DNA of 64,000 bases from Deltaproteobacteria bacterium (GCA_019313905.1 JAFDAI010000005.1:1-64000), one strand, 5' to 3'; positions 12,041-23,689 are shown, numbered from the stretch's first letter. Notes: a model not told the origin generated them from the sequence alone. Numbers and translations are program-made.

Positions 12041-12298
12041 TTAACTGTTTTCTTTCATGTATTTTTCAAGACATTCCCTGCTGCAAAAGTACAGCGTCTC
12101 GCCATTCAGGGTGGCTTTGTGGGCGCTGCTTACCGGCACATATGTGCCGCAACATGGATCTTTTACAAGCTCTTCGCCCTTTATCCTGGACGCCCCTCTG
12201 GGATGACTTTTCAATATCTTCTCTGACGGGGCAAACAAAAACCTTGAGAGACGATATATCACATATACGATAATGCCTGCAATTACTAAACGAATCAT
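12041..12298 (-). CDS. small membrane protein with C-terminal YHS/PP0621-like Cys motif
   Basis: MIRLVIAGIIVYVIYRLSRFLF...DPCCGTYVPVSSAHKATLNGETLYFCSRECLEKY; CC/CxxxC metal-binding-like pattern. Confidence 0.7.
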   Translation of the reverse strand: MIRLVIAGIIVYVIYRLSRFLFAPSEKILKSHPRGASRIKGEELVKDPCCGTYVPVSSAHKATLNGETLYFCSRECLEKYMKENS

Positions 12299-12300
12299 TC

Positions 12301-12819
12301 TCAAACAAACTGGCGGCCCCACTCACCACTCAGCCATTCAACTTTATTTTCATCCTGAAGCCTGTCCAGCAGCCCCTTTACAGAAATCCCGAACGCGGGA
12401 TGTATAGCACAGGGAGCTATCTCATTCAATGGAACAAGCACAAAACGTCTCTTGTGAAGCTCAGAATGCGGTATGACAAGTCCTTTCCCCTCTATGACAG
12501 CCTGTCCATATAGAAGAATATCAATATCTATTATCCTTGGCCCCCATTTTTCGCCCCTGAGCCTGCCCATTTCATCTTCCACCCTCTGTACGGCATTCAT
12601 GAGGGCGCGCGGCCTGAGCCTGGTTCTTATCTCAATGACTCCATTTATAAACCAGTCCTGTTCTTCAAATCCGACTGGCTGAGTCTTATACAGTGATGAG
12701 CATCTCAAAGCCTTAACGCCATCTATATCAGATATGCGTTTTACAGCAGCGGCACAGTTCGAAACCGGATTTCCCACATTGGAACCTATGCCCAGAAAGC
12801 AGACAACGCCATCATCCAT
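12301..12819 (-). CDS. folK: 2-amino-4-hydroxy-6-hydroxymethyldihydropteridine diphosphokinase
   Basis: VCFLGIGSNVGNP...LYKTQPVGFEEQDWFINGV...WGPRIIDIDILLYG...IPHSELHKRRFVLVPLNEIAP. Confidence 0.95.
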   Translation of the reverse strand: MDDGVVCFLGIGSNVGNPVSNCAAAVKRISDIDGVKALRCSSLYKTQPVGFEEQDWFINGVIEIRTRLRPRALMNAVQRVEDEMGRLRGEKWGPRIIDIDILLYGQAVIEGKGLVIPHSELHKRRFVLVPLNEIAPCAIHPAFGISVKGLLDRLQDENKVEWLSGEWGRQFV

Positions 12820-12834
12820 GGTGACATCCTTGTT

Positions 12835-13641
12835 TCAATCCTTCAGGCCCAGAACATCCTGCATATCATAAAGCCCGTTCTCCCTGTCCATAATCCAGAC
12901 AGCCGCCCTGATCGCCCCTCCGGCAAAATTATCGCGACTGTGGGCCCTGTGAATAAACTCCAGTCTTTCGCCCATACCGCCAAAGATTACCGTATGTTCT
13001 CCGACAATGTCACCGGCTCTTACGGTCTGTACACCTATTTCACTCCTCGGCCTCGCGCCTATCATGCCCCTGCGCCCATACACGCCGACTTTCTCGAGAT
13101 CTCTGTCAAGTGCGTCTGCTACGATCTCGGCCATTTTCACAGCTGTCCCGCTGGGCGCGTCCTTCTTCTGATTATGATGCGCCTCTATGATCTCCACATC
13201 ATACCCATCACCCAAGATCCCGGCCACATCCTTAAGCACCTTGAACATTACATTTACACCCACACTCATGTTGGGAGCCAGAACGCATCTCGCCCCTCTG
13301 GATATCTCCGCCACCTGTTCCATCTCACCCGGTGTCAATCCTGTGGAACCTATTACAACAGCTTTATTATTCTCCGCGGCTATCCTGAGATGCGCTACAG
13401 AGGCAGTGTGACTGCTGAAATCTATAATGACATCACCCCGTCCGACGCATTCGTTCAGGTCATCTTCCAGGATTACACCCGTTTTGCCCAGTCCCAGATA
13501 TGCGCCGACATCACTGCCTGTGAGTTGGTGACCCTTCTGCTCCACCGCTCCTACAAGCTCTACCCCATCAGTGTCTTGGACAAGCGTTATTATACGCCCC
13601 CCCATCCTTCCGGCAGCACCGGTAACTATCACTTTTACCAT
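12835..13641 (-). CDS. dapB: 4-hydroxy-tetrahydrodipicolinate reductase
   Basis: MVKVIVTGAAGRMGGRI...IDFSSHTASVAHL...EAHHNQKKDAPSGTAVKMAE. The ORF extends to 13722; the start is probably the internal MVKV. Confidence 0.95.
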   Translation of the reverse strand: MVKVIVTGAAGRMGGRIITLVQDTDGVELVGAVEQKGHQLTGSDVGAYLGLGKTGVILEDDLNECVGRGDVIIDFSSHTASVAHLRIAAENNKAVVIGSTGLTPGEMEQVAEISRGARCVLAPNMSVGVNVMFKVLKDVAGILGDGYDVEIIEAHHNQKKDAPSGTAVKMAEIVADALDRDLEKVGVYGRRGMIGARPRSEIGVQTVRAGDIVGEHTVIFGGMGERLEFIHRAHSRDNFAGGAIRAAVWIMDRENGLYDMQDVLGLKD

Positions 13642-13652
13642 TTTACTCACCA

Positions 13653-14528
13653 TTACCAGATCAGACCATAATCGGTCATAATCTGCTTCAATTTCCCATA
13701 AGTTACATCGGACATCCTGCAAAGCGGAAGCCTTACTTCATATTCTATCTTGCCCATCATTGCCAGGGCGGCCTTTACCGGGACAGGGTTGGTTTCCAGA
13801 AAACACGCGTCCATCACCGGCCGCATCCTGTAGTGAAACTCTCTGGCCTTATCCGGGCGGCCCTCATCAAAAGCATCTACCATGGCTGCCATATCTTCAG
13901 GAATAATATTGGATACAACGGAGATAACCCCCCTGCCCCCCACCGCGAGAATGGGCAGGACTGTAAAGTCATCGCCTGACAGGACAACAAAGTCGTCGGA
14001 GCAGAGTTCCACGATCTTGCTTATCTGTTTCAGGTCACCCGATGCCTCCTTTATGCCTGCAATATTGCTGATTTTTGAAAGTCTGGCGTCGGTTTCCGGC
14101 AGGAGATTAATCCCTGTTCTGCCGGGCACATTATAGAGAACAATCGGCACAGGGACGGCTTCCGCCACGGCTTTGTAGTGTTGATAAAGCCCTTCCTGTG
14201 TAGGCTTGTTATAGTATGGAGTAACCAGTAATGTACCATCCACTCCCGCTTCGTACGCATGTCTGGTAAGTCTTATGGCCTCGGTTGTGTTGTTGGACCC
14301 GGTCCCCGCAATCACAGGGACCCTCTTTCTGACGGCATCTACTGTAATCTCAATAACCCTGTCGTGTTCTTCATGGGACAGCGTCGCGCTCTCTCCCGTA
14401 GTACCGCAGGGAACAATGCCATCAGTTCCAGATTTTATCTGGAATTCGATAAGCTCCCTCAACGCCTCTTCATCCACCTTTCCATCCTTGAATGGTGTTA
14501 CAATTGCGACTATTGATCCTCTAAACAT
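13653..14528 (-). CDS. dapA: 4-hydroxy-tetrahydrodipicolinate synthase
   Basis: MFRGSIVAIVTPFKDGKVD...GTDGIVPCGTTGESATLS...LYNVPGRTGINL...GIKEASGDL. Confidence 0.96.
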   Translation of the reverse strand: MFRGSIVAIVTPFKDGKVDEEALRELIEFQIKSGTDGIVPCGTTGESATLSHEEHDRVIEITVDAVRKRVPVIAGTGSNNTTEAIRLTRHAYEAGVDGTLLVTPYYNKPTQEGLYQHYKAVAEAVPVPIVLYNVPGRTGINLLPETDARLSKISNIAGIKEASGDLKQISKIVELCSDDFVVLSGDDFTVLPILAVGGRGVISVVSNIIPEDMAAMVDAFDEGRPDKAREFHYRMRPVMDACFLETNPVPVKAALAMMGKIEYEVRLPLCRMSDVTYGKLKQIMTDYGLIW

Positions 14529-14599
14529 AATCTTTCCTCCTGTGAAGATTTACCTGACCGGTTTAAAATCAGTTTATCCGTTTAACGCCAAAGCCTTTC

Positions 14600-15856
14600 C
14601 TATTGCAGAAAATCCGGAACATTTTCGCCTCTTGTCAGCTCTGTCCGGGTTTCTCTGGATCTTATCACATAAAACTCCCCGTCTCTGACAAGCACCTCCG
14701 GACTTCTCGGCCTTGAGTTGTAATTTGAAGACATGGAGTAACCATACGCGCCAGCACTCATGACAGCTATGAGTTCCCCCCTTTCCAGTTCGGGAATAAC
14801 CCTGCTCCTGGCAAGATAGTCGCCCGACTCACAAATGGGACCAACCACGTCAGATAACGTATCCTCTCGTTCTTTCAGCTCAACAGGCTGGACTTTATGA
14901 TACGAGTCATACAGGCTGGGCCTTGCCAGGTCATTCATCCCCGCGTCAACAATGACAAACTTCTTTCCAGCATTGGTCTTTGTATAAAGTACTTCGGAAA
15001 CCAGGATGCCCGCGTTTCCCACGATTACTCTTCCCGGTTCAAATATGAATGTACAATCAATGTCTCTCACCCTGTCCATAATGGCCTTCGCGTAATCCTG
15101 CGGATGAGGCGGGGTTTCATCATCATAGGTGATCCCCAGGCCTCCGCCCAGATCCAGATACTCGATGCTTATGCCTTCATTTCTGAGAGAGGATATCAGC
15201 TCTTTCAGGCGATCCAGTGCGTCAATAAAGGGGGAAATCTCTGTAATCTGTGATCCTATATGGCAATCCACTCCTATGATCTCTATATGATCCAGTTTCC
15301 TGGCACGCCGGTACTCGTCCAGAGATTTTTCAATATCTATTCCGAACTTATTTTCCTTCATGCCGGTGGATATATGGGGATGTGTCATGGGATCCACATC
15401 GGGATTCACACGCAGCGATATTCTTGCCACCCTGTCCATCTTTCCAGCGCATGCATTTATTACCTCAAGCTCCTGGGAAGACTCGATATTAAACATAAGT
15501 ATGTCGCTCTCCAGCGCATATCTTATCTCTTCCTCTCTTTTTCCGACTCCGGAATAGACTATCTTTCGTGGATCAGCCCCCGCTTCAAGAACCCTGTAGA
15601 GTTCTCCTCCGGAGACAATGTCCATACCGCTTCCTTCATTTATAAATATCTTGAGGATAGCCGCATTGGAATTGGCCTTCGCGGAAAAACAGACAATATG
15701 GGGGATATCATCAAATGCCGAGTCAAAAACCTTAAAATGCCTCTTGAGCGTCTTGTGGCTGTAAAGATAAAAAGGTGTTCCCACAGCCTTCGCCACTTCA
15801 GCAACAGGAACATCCTCACACCAGAGTTTGTTGTCTACGTAATGGAAATAATTCAT
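14600..15856 (-). CDS. lysA: diaminopimelate decarboxylase
   Basis: PFYLYSHKTLKRHFKVF...CFSAKANSNAAIL...GSGMDIVSGGELYRVL...CESGDYLARSR. Confidence 0.96.
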   Translation of the reverse strand: MNYFHYVDNKLWCEDVPVAEVAKAVGTPFYLYSHKTLKRHFKVFDSAFDDIPHIVCFSAKANSNAAILKIFINEGSGMDIVSGGELYRVLEAGADPRKIVYSGVGKREEEIRYALESDILMFNIESSQELEVINACAGKMDRVARISLRVNPDVDPMTHPHISTGMKENKFGIDIEKSLDEYRRARKLDHIEIIGVDCHIGSQITEISPFIDALDRLKELISSLRNEGISIEYLDLGGGLGITYDDETPPHPQDYAKAIMDRVRDIDCTFIFEPGRVIVGNAGILVSEVLYTKTNAGKKFVIVDAGMNDLARPSLYDSYHKVQPVELKEREDTLSDVVGPICESGDYLARSRVIPELERGELIAVMSAGAYGYSMSSNYNSRPRSPEVLVRDGEFYVIRSRETRTELTRGENVPDFLQ

Positions 15857-15895
15857 AATATATCGGTTTCGGGTTTTAAGTCCCGATCTTCAGGT

Positions 15896-16342
15896 TCAGG
15901 GTATTTCTATCTGGGCGGTATTGGATTCCCCTCCACACATACCCGTTGAATCGCATATCACAACCCTGTAAGAATAGAGAAAACCCTTTCTTATATTTCG
16001 CTCCAGGTATACAAACCTCCCCTTTTCATCCAGTCTTAGATCACGAAGTGGAAAGTATCCCACAATAACATATATACGCGGACAATGCGGACAACTATTA
16101 TCATCCGCTTTCAACGCGCTCTTCAAAATCCTGACATGATCCGCATGTCCACGCTCTCCGGGAATGCTCCATTTCAGAACGGCTCCATCTTTGTCAATAG
16201 ACACATCAAGGTCTGAAACTGTTTCGGGATAGTTGACGTGGAGGTAACGCGGATCGGCCTTTTTCCCACAACCGGAGCAGAATATCGACAGAAAAAATGC
16301 CGTCATTATCAAGATTGCCCATAAGTTATTCCTTTTCATCAT
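15896..16342 (-). CDS. predicted lipoprotein, possibly with an FnIII-like domain
   Basis: Lipobox-like FFLSIFCSGCGKKADPR after a hydrophobic segment; no enzyme motif. Function unknown. Confidence 0.65.
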   Translation of the reverse strand: MMKRNNLWAILIMTAFFLSIFCSGCGKKADPRYLHVNYPETVSDLDVSIDKDGAVLKWSIPGERGHADHVRILKSALKADDNSCPHCPRIYVIVGYFPLRDLRLDEKGRFVYLERNIRKGFLYSYRVVICDSTGMCGGESNTAQIEIP

Positions 16343-16352
16343 ACGCGCACCC

Positions 16353-17738
16353 CTATGCCGGTTTGTTGGACTCTATTTCTTCTATTCTTTTTAATACCGC
16401 TTCCCCGGCAGTTCCACCGGGAACATTCCTTGCGCCAACTGAACCATCCACACTCATGCAGGCATAGATATCATCATCAGCATCCTTCCAGAAAAGGCGA
16501 ATCTCCTCTATGTCAAGCGATTGCATATCCTTCTGCTTTTCAATGCAATATCCGACAAGGCGTCCCACTATGCCGTGCGCCTCTCTGAATGGAATTCCCT
16601 TCATTACCAGATAATCGGCCACATCAGTCGCCGTGGAAAAGCCTCCCGCGGCGCTCTCCAGCATCCTGCTCCTGTTGAATTTCAGATTTTCAGTCATATC
16701 CGAAAGAACTGCAAGGCAGGCCTTTACAGTGTCAACCGCGTCAAACAGAGATTCCTTATCCTCCTGAAGATCCCTGTCATACGTCATGGGAAGACCCTTC
16801 ATCATGGTCAGTATCGCCATCAGGTCCCCATAGACACGTCCGGTCTTTCCCCTTATCAATTCAGCCACATCCGGATTCTTTTTCTGGGGCATGATACTGC
16901 TGCCGGTGGTAAACGCATCGGATATATCGACAAACCCGAACTCCCCGCCGGACCAGATAACAAGGTCCTCACAGAAACGGCTCATATGCATCATTATCAG
17001 GCTTGCATCGAAAATAAACTCCGCGACAAAATCTCTGTCTGAAACAGCGTCCATGCTGTTTCTTGAAATCCCGGGAAAACCAAGTAATCCGGCTACATAT
17101 TCCCGGTCTATTGGGAATCCTGTGCCTGCCAGGGCCGCTGACCCCAGAGGCATGACATTTACCCTCTCCCTGCACTCCTTCAGGCGGCTCACATCCCTGT
17201 CCAGCATCTCCCAATAGGCAAGAAGGTAGTGGGCCAGAAGCACCGGCTGTGCCTTCTGCAGATGCGTGTAACCGGGCAGTATGGTATCAATCTCCCTCTT
17301 CGCCACATCAACGAGAGATGCCTGAAGTTCCGCCAGAAGGTCAAGAATATTTTTCACCTCATCCCGGAGATAAAGCCTCATATCAAGAGATATCTGATCG
17401 TTTCTGCTTCTCGCGGTGTGAAGTCTGCCCCCTACCTCTCCAACGCGATCTATCAGTGATTTTTCTATGGCCATGTGTATATCTTCCAGATCGGAAGAGT
17501 AAGAAAATTCACCCTTTTCCATACTCTGCAGGATATCCTGAAGACCGGATATTATCTTTTCGGCATCTTCGGAAAAGATAATCCCCTGCGCGGCAAGCAT
17601 ACGGCAATGCGCAATGCTCCCCTCAATATCATAAGGATACAATCTTTTATCGAAATGAAGAGAGGATGTGAATTTCTCCACTCTTTTATCAGTGGGTTCG
17701 GAGAATCGCCCTCCCCACGGTTTCTTCTGTCTGGTCAT
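16353..17738 (-). CDS. argH: argininosuccinate lyase
   Basis: KPWGGRFSEPTDKRVEKFTSS...TARSRNDQ...GSSIMPQKKNPDVAELIRGK. Confidence 0.97.
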   Translation of the reverse strand: MTRQKKPWGGRFSEPTDKRVEKFTSSLHFDKRLYPYDIEGSIAHCRMLAAQGIIFSEDAEKIISGLQDILQSMEKGEFSYSSDLEDIHMAIEKSLIDRVGEVGGRLHTARSRNDQISLDMRLYLRDEVKNILDLLAELQASLVDVAKREIDTILPGYTHLQKAQPVLLAHYLLAYWEMLDRDVSRLKECRERVNVMPLGSAALAGTGFPIDREYVAGLLGFPGISRNSMDAVSDRDFVAEFIFDASLIMMHMSRFCEDLVIWSGGEFGFVDISDAFTTGSSIMPQKKNPDVAELIRGKTGRVYGDLMAILTMMKGLPMTYDRDLQEDKESLFDAVDTVKACLAVLSDMTENLKFNRSRMLESAAGGFSTATDVADYLVMKGIPFREAHGIVGRLVGYCIEKQKDMQSLDIEEIRLFWKDADDDIYACMSVDGSVGARNVPGGTAGEAVLKRIEEIESNKPA

Positions 17739-17754
17739 AGGCCAATCCTGTTTA

Positions 17755-18963
17755 TTATTTCTTTAGCAACGCCTGCATTTTCAGTCTGAGCGCATTCAGC
17801 CTGATAAAACCGGTGGCGTCCTTCTGGTTATAGACCTCATCCTTTTCAAAGGTGGCCAGGTCCTCACTGTAGAGTGATACAGGCGCTTTGACGCCCACCG
17901 GCATACAGTTCCCCTTGTATAGTTTAAGGCGGACTGTTCCGGTAACATCCTTCTGTGACTCATCCACCATCTTCTGTAGCATTTCTCTTTCAGGAGAGTA
18001 CCAGAAACCGTTGTATATGATCTGCGCGTACCTCGGCATGATTGAATCTCTTATAAGCATGACCTCTCTGTCCATGGTGATTGTTTCCATCGCCCGGTGA
18101 GCGGACCACAGTGCGGTGCCGCCCGGCGTTTCATAGATTCCCCTTGATTTCATGCCCACAAACCGGTTTTCCACCATATCCACCCTGCCGATACCATTTT
18201 CTCCCGCGAGCGTGTTCATGTGATCCAAGAGCTGCGCAGGTCTCATCTCTTCCCCGTCAACAGCCACTGGGGTTCCCTTTTCAAAGGTAATTTCCACATA
18301 TGTCGCACGATCGGGCGCATTTTCAGGAGACACGCTCATCACAAAAATGTCTTCCGGCGGCTCCACCCACAGATCTTCAAGGAGTCCTCCTTCATGAGAG
18401 ATATGCAGAAGATTTCTGTCTTCACTGTAGGGGCTTTTCTTTGTTGATTTTATAGGAATGTTGTACCTCTCCGCGTAATCTATCATGGATTCCCTTGAAT
18501 TTAAGCTCCAGTTTTCATCTTTCCAGGCCGATATAATCTTTATATCTGGATCAAGAGCCATGTAGGTCATCTCAAATCTCACCTGGTCGTTGCCTTTACC
18601 AGTAGCACCGTGACAGACGGCATCCGCACCCTCTTTGTGCGCGATCTCAATCTGCCTTCTGGCCACTATCGGCCTGGCGAGAGAGGTGCCAAGAAGATAC
18701 GTTCCCTCATATACCGCATTGGCTTTCAGAGCTGGAAATACAAAATCCCTTACGAATTCATCTTTCAAATCTTCCACATACGCCTTGACCGCACCTGTGG
18801 CAAGCGCTTTTTCCTCCAGACCTTCAAGTTCCTGCTTCTGTCCAACATCTCCGGTAAGTGTAATAACTTCACACCCATACGTTTCAATCAACCATCTGAT
18901 AATCACGGAGGAATCAAGCCCCCCGGAATACGCCAAAACCACCTTCTTTATCTTGCTGTTCAC
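17755..18963 (-). CDS. argG: argininosuccinate synthase
   Basis: [20 protein letters not shown]...[13 protein letters not shown]...SREIYETPG-like [11 protein letters not shown]. Confidence 0.97.
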   Translation of the reverse strand: MNSKIKKVVLAYSGGLDSSVIIRWLIETYGCEVITLTGDVGQKQELEGLEEKALATGAVKAYVEDLKDEFVRDFVFPALKANAVYEGTYLLGTSLARPIVARRQIEIAHKEGADAVCHGATGKGNDQVRFEMTYMALDPDIKIISAWKDENWSLNSRESMIDYAERYNIPIKSTKKSPYSEDRNLLHISHEGGLLEDLWVEPPEDIFVMSVSPENAPDRATYVEITFEKGTPVAVDGEEMRPAQLLDHMNTLAGENGIGRVDMVENRFVGMKSRGIYETPGGTALWSAHRAMETITMDREVMLIRDSIMPRYAQIIYNGFWYSPEREMLQKMVDESQKDVTGTVRLKLYKGNCMPVGVKAPVSLYSEDLATFEKDEVYNQKDATGFIRLNALRLKMQALLKK

Positions 18964-19886
18964 TTCTCATCTCCTCCAGTCATAAGTATCTCCATAATCG
19001 CCTTCTGTACATGCAGGCGGTTTTCCGCCTGATCAATAATTACAGACTGCGGTCCATCTATCACACTTGCTGCTATCTCTTCCCCGCGGTGCGCGGGCAG
19101 GCAGTGCATAATGATGGCATCATCCTTCGCACAACCGACCAGTTTTTCATCTACCTGATAATCCCGGAACGCCGCCACCCTCTCTTCCTGTTCATCTTCC
19201 TGGCCCATGCTGGCCCACACATCCGTATATATCACGTCGGCGCCGGAGGCCGCATCGGCAGGAATACGCAAGAACTCTATCCCCTCCTTCGACTCCCCGA
19301 TCCCTCTCTCCAATATGGCCTCATCGGGATCATACCCTTCAGGACAGGCGATGGCCAGATGAAAGGGAAGCCTGGCCGCGGCATTTATCCAGGAATTAGT
19401 CATGTTGTTCCCGTCGCCGATATAGGCTATCTTCAGCCCTTCATACCCGCCCTTTTTTTCTATTATGGTGAAGATGTCGCTCAGCACCTGGCATGGGTGC
19501 AGCAGGTCTGTCAATCCGTTAATAACAGGTATTGTGGCATATTTCGCAAATTCTTCGATCAGATCCTGCTCGAATGTCCTTATCATGATACCGTCAATGT
19601 ATCTGGATACTACCCTTGCCGTATCAGCAACAGTCTCTCCCCTCCCAAGCTGTATATCGCGCCGGCTCAGGAATATACCGGTCCCGCCCAGCTGATGGAT
19701 CCCCGCCTCAAAGGACAGCCTTGTCCTTGTGGACGATTTGTCGAACAGCATACCCAGCGTCTTTCCCCTCAGGGAATCATGCACCTCGCCACTGTACAAC
19801 TGGTCTTTCAACTTTTTTGCGGTATTGAATATTCTGTTAAATCCATTGACATCAAGATCATGGATTGTCAGCATATCTTTCTTCAC
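18960..19886 (-). CDS. argF: ornithine carbamoyltransferase
   Basis: [21 protein letters not shown]...[12 protein letters not shown]...[12 protein letters not shown]. Confidence 0.97.
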   Translation of the reverse strand: MKKDMLTIHDLDVNGFNRIFNTAKKLKDQLYSGEVHDSLRGKTLGMLFDKSSTRTRLSFEAGIHQLGGTGIFLSRRDIQLGRGETVADTARVVSRYIDGIMIRTFEQDLIEEFAKYATIPVINGLTDLLHPCQVLSDIFTIIEKKGGYEGLKIAYIGDGNNMTNSWINAAARLPFHLAIACPEGYDPDEAILERGIGESKEGIEFLRIPADAASGADVIYTDVWASMGQEDEQEERVAAFRDYQVDEKLVGCAKDDAIIMHCLPAHRGEEIAASVIDGPQSVIIDQAENRLHVQKAIMEILMTGGDEK

Positions 19887-21103
19887 AGGTTTCTCATCAC
19901 CTCATCCAGGATATCAACCGCGCGGTCTATATCCCCTTTCGTAATAATCAGTGGAGGAACAAATCGCAGTACGTTGTCACATGTGCAGTTCATGAGCAAT
20001 CCCTTATTCATGCACTCATTTACTATATCCGCACCCTTTATGGAAAGTTCCATTCCAAGCATAAGACCTCTTCCCCTGACTTCTTTAATGAAGGTATGGT
20101 TTTCCTTCAATTCGTCGAGTTTTTCGCGGAAGTAAACACCCATCTTTCTGCAGTTATCCAGTACCCTTCCATACAGCAACTCCTCCATCACAGAGATCCC
20201 TGCTGCCATAGCGAGCGGGTTTCCTCCAAAAGTGGATGCATGGCTTCCCGGTGTAAGAGATGCCGCCACCTTATCGGTCGCCAGCATGGCCCCAACAGGA
20301 AAACCATTGCCCAGGGCCTTGGCTAATGTCATGATATCGGGTTTTACACCACTCGCTTCATACGCGAACAGGTTACCCGTGCGTCCCATGCCTGTCTGGA
20401 CTTCATCCAGTATCAAAAGAACGCCCCTGTCATCACATATCTTTCTTACACCTTCAAGATATCCCTCCGCTGGAACCTTGATTCCCCCTTCACCCTGTAT
20501 GACTTCCACCATAACGGCACAAACATCTTCCGTAACGGCCATTTCAAGTGAGGCAAGATCGTCGAAGGGAACATATCCAAAGCCGCTCGGCAGAGGATCA
20601 AAGCCTTTTTGAAATTTCTCCTGTCCGGTTGCCGTAACGGTGGCAAGCGTTCGTCCGTGGAAGGAGTCTTTCATGGTCACTATACGATATCTGCCCTCGT
20701 CCATATTTTCATGGGCGTATTTTCGCGCCAGCTTGATGGCCGCTTCGTTTGCTTCCGCCCCGCTGTTACAGAAAAATGCCTTGTCCGCAAAGGAATTTTC
20801 CACCAGAAGGCGAGCCAGCCTGATCTGCGGTTCAATGTGGTATATATTGGACACATGCATTAGTGTTTCGGCCTGTTTGCAGATTGCCCCGGATACTGAT
20901 GGATTGGCATGGCCAAGGCCGCACACGGCGATCCCCGCCAGGAAATCGAGATACTTCTTTCCATCAGAGTCCCATACATGTACCCCTTCGCCCCTTACCA
21001 AGACAACCGGCAGGCGCGAGTAAGTGTTCATGATATATCTGCTCGAATTAGAGATAAGCTCTTCTGTTGTCATATTGCCTCTATCCTTCGGGTTACGGGT
21101 CAT
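19883..21103 (-). CDS. argD: acetylornithine aminotransferase (class III)
   Basis: FCNSGAEANEAAIKLARKYA...LILDEVQTGMGRTGNLFAYE...LAKALGNGFPVGAM. Confidence 0.95.
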   Translation of the reverse strand: MTRNPKDRGNMTTEELISNSSRYIMNTYSRLPVVLVRGEGVHVWDSDGKKYLDFLAGIAVCGLGHANPSVSGAICKQAETLMHVSNIYHIEPQIRLARLLVENSFADKAFFCNSGAEANEAAIKLARKYAHENMDEGRYRIVTMKDSFHGRTLATVTATGQEKFQKGFDPLPSGFGYVPFDDLASLEMAVTEDVCAVMVEVIQGEGGIKVPAEGYLEGVRKICDDRGVLLILDEVQTGMGRTGNLFAYEASGVKPDIMTLAKALGNGFPVGAMLATDKVAASLTPGSHASTFGGNPLAMAAGISVMEELLYGRVLDNCRKMGVYFREKLDELKENHTFIKEVRGRGLMLGMELSIKGADIVNECMNKGLLMNCTCDNVLRFVPPLIITKGDIDRAVDILDEVMRNL

Positions 21104-21122
21104 TTCTCCCGTCTCCTTTGAT

Positions 21123-22022
21123 TCAGTCTTTCACCACTTCCGTGCCGATACCGCTGTCTGTGAATATCTCCAGAAGAACCGCGTGATCCAGACGTCCATC
21201 AATTATATGAGTTTTCCCCACACCATTCCTGAGGGCCTTTATACAGCATTTTACCTTGGGATACATGCCCCCTCTTATTGTGCCAGCTTCGATCAGCTCT
21301 TCGGCTTCCACATTGTTGATGGAGTTTATCAGCCGATCTTTTTCGTCCAGAATCCCCTCCACATCGGTCAGGAGAATAAGTTTCTCTGCCCCGAGGGCAG
21401 CCGCCACCTCTCCCGCAACTATATCCGCATTTATATTATACGTTTCACCTCCGTCTCCGGCGCCGGTAGGCGCTATAACGGGGATAAATCCATCTACTAT
21501 CAGCGATTCGATGAGTCCGGAGTTAACCTTTCTCACTCTGCCCACCATTCCTATGTCTATTATCTCCGGAGGGGTATCCTTCGCTTTTTCGGTGCTCAGA
21601 ATATATTTCTCCGCTTCTATAATGCTCCCATCTTTGCCACTTAACCCGACAGCCCTGCCGCCATGACTGTTGATCAGTCCCACTATTTCTTTGTTTACCT
21701 TACCTGTAAGAACCATCTCGACTATATCCATAGTTTCTTCGTCCGTCACTCTCATCCCCCTGACGAATTTTGAATCCTTACCCATTTTCTCGAGAAAAAC
21801 GCCAATTTGAGGCCCTCCACCATGTACTATTACCGGGTTGATCCCGATATACTTCATCATGACAACGTTCATGGCGAACATCTCTTTCAGATTGTTATCC
21901 CCCATGGCATGACCACCATATTTGATAACTACTGTCTTGTCATAAAATCGCTTTATATAAGGCAGGACCTCCAGGAGTATGTCCGCTTTTTCCATGGGGC
22001 TTTTCAGATTGTACGAATTCAT
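21123..22022 (-). CDS. argB: acetylglutamate kinase
   Basis: [19 protein letters not shown]...[12 protein letters not shown]...[29 protein letters not shown]. Start probably MNSYNLKS at about 22022. Confidence 0.96.
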   Translation of the reverse strand: MNSYNLKSPMEKADILLEVLPYIKRFYDKTVVIKYGGHAMGDNNLKEMFAMNVVMMKYIGINPVIVHGGGPQIGVFLEKMGKDSKFVRGMRVTDEETMDIVEMVLTGKVNKEIVGLINSHGGRAVGLSGKDGSIIEAEKYILSTEKAKDTPPEIIDIGMVGRVRKVNSGLIESLIVDGFIPVIAPTGAGDGGETYNINADIVAGEVAAALGAEKLILLTDVEGILDEKDRLINSINNVEAEELIEAGTIRGGMYPKVKCCIKALRNGVGKTHIIDGRLDHAVLLEIFTDSGIGTEVVKD

Positions 22023-22035
22023 GATTTTAAATCTC

Positions 22036-23448
22036 CTACAAGACATACCTGCTCAGGTCTTCATCTTCGACTACATCCTTCAGCTTATCCTTGACATAAT
22101 CGGCATCAATATTTATTTTTTTCTTCGCAACCGCAATATCCGGTGCGTCAAAAGATATCTCCTCCAAGAGTATCTCCATGACCGTGTAAAGTCTTCTGGC
22201 CCCTATATTTTCCATCTTCCCATTCACAAGCGCCGCTACCTCAGCGATCTCCTCTATGGCGTCGGACTGGAATATAAGGTCTATATCTTCAGTAGCCATC
22301 ATCTCTACATACTGTTTTACCAGAGCATTGTGAGGTTCTGTCAGAATCCTTATAAAATCTTCCTTTTCAAGTGAATCAAGTTCTACCCTTATGGGAAATC
22401 TTCCCTGCAGCTCGGGAATAAGATCGGACGGTTTGGAAATACTGAACGCTCCTGCGGCGATAAAGAGTATGTGATCCGTTTTTACCATACCATACTTGGT
22501 ATTTACATTGGATCCCTCCACAATGGGAAGGAGGTCTCTCTGCACACCCTCCCTGGACACATCAGGGCCCTGAGAGGAATCACCGCCCACAATCTTGTCT
22601 ATTTCGTCAAGGAATATGATTCCCGATTGCTCAACCTTTTCCATCGCCGCCCTGGTGACCTTTTCCATATCGACAAGTCTCTGGGCTTCTTCATCGGCTA
22701 ATATGTTTACCGCTTCAGAGACCTTGACTTTTCTTTCTTTCTTCTTCTGCGGAAACATATTTCCGAACATCTCTTTGATGTTCATCCCCATATCCTCAAC
22801 GCCGGAGGTGGAAAAAATCTCTATCATGGGGCCGCTTGGGCTGTCCACAACTTCAATCTCTACAGTCCGCTCGTCCAGTTTCCCACTGCGAAACAGGCGC
22901 CGCAGCTTCTCGCGCGTTTCATTATGACGAATATCCTCCTGGACCTTTACATCACTCTCGGGCATATCCAGAAGTGTTCCTTCCGCTCCCGCTTCTGTTG
23001 CCTCTGTCTGTCCCTGATCCTTGCGCTTAAGGGGAAGGAGAATGTCAAGTATCCTCTCCTCGGCAAGTTCCATCGCTTTTGCCTTTACATTCTCCTGCTC
23101 CTCCGATTTAGCCATGTTTATTGCCAGCTCTACAAGGTCCCTGACCATTGACTCAACATCCCTGCCCACATAACCCACCTCTGTAAATTTGGAGGCCTCT
23201 ATCTTCAGAAAGGGAGATTTATCAAGTTTGGCAAGCCTGCGCGCAATTTCCGTCTTTCCCACTCCCGTAGGACCTATCATTATGATATTTTTGGGTGCTA
23301 TCTCTTCCCTGAGTTCTTCTGGTACATTCTGACGCCTCCACCTGTTCCGGAGGGCCACGGCAACCGCCCTCTTGGCGTCATGTTGCCCTATAATATACTT
23401 GTCCAGCTGGGACACAGTCTCTCTCGGTGTCAAATTCGTGGATGACAT
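22036..23448 (-). CDS. hslU: HslU ATP-dependent protease ATPase subunit
   Basis: [34 protein letters not shown]...[17 protein letters not shown]...[12 protein letters not shown]. Confidence 0.97.
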   Translation of the reverse strand: MSSTNLTPRETVSQLDKYIIGQHDAKRAVAVALRNRWRRQNVPEELREEIAPKNIIMIGPTGVGKTEIARRLAKLDKSPFLKIEASKFTEVGYVGRDVESMVRDLVELAINMAKSEEQENVKAKAMELAEERILDILLPLKRKDQGQTEATEAGAEGTLLDMPESDVKVQEDIRHNETREKLRRLFRSGKLDERTVEIEVVDSPSGPMIEIFSTSGVEDMGMNIKEMFGNMFPQKKKERKVKVSEAVNILADEEAQRLVDMEKVTRAAMEKVEQSGIIFLDEIDKIVGGDSSQGPDVSREGVQRDLLPIVEGSNVNTKYGMVKTDHILFIAAGAFSISKPSDLIPELQGRFPIRVELDSLEKEDFIRILTEPHNALVKQYVEMMATEDIDLIFQSDAIEEIAEVAALVNGKMENIGARRLYTVMEILLEEISFDAPDIAVAKKKINIDADYVKDKLKDVVEDEDLSRYVL

Positions 23449-23486
23449 AAAGTTTCTACTCCTTGATTCTCAATGGTTAATTCTGA

Positions 23487-23678
23487 CGTTATCGTAAAAA
23501 GTCTTTTCGTAGCGAATCCAAGCATTTTGGGGAAAAGATGCCGGCAGTGCCTGGCGTTAAGAAAATCTAACTGTTTGATCCCGCAGAAGGCGGGAGAGTT
23601 TTAGATTTTTAGCCAGGCGATGACAGTATTCCCAAAATGGTTTTGAGCGAAGAAAACCGACTTTTTACGACTGTATCA
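23487..23678. repeat. MITE/REP-like imperfect palindromic element between hslV and hslU
   Basis: Terminal inverted repeats tcgtaaaaagtc (23492-23503) / gactttttacga (23659-23670); nested matching arms; flanked by 21-bp direct repeats differing at 2 positions (23466-23486 and 23679-23699). Confidence 0.75.
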
Positions 23679-23689
23679 ATTTTCAATGT

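Noticed and set aside
12066-12329. 87-aa minus-strand ORF overlapping the YHS-like gene in another frame
   Set aside because: Low-complexity composition and no motif; the alternative frame 12041..12298 has a TM and a Cys cluster.
19011-20135. 374-aa plus-strand ORF opposite argF/argD
   Set aside because: Fully antisense to two confidently identified genes; no recognisable protein motif. Shadow ORF.
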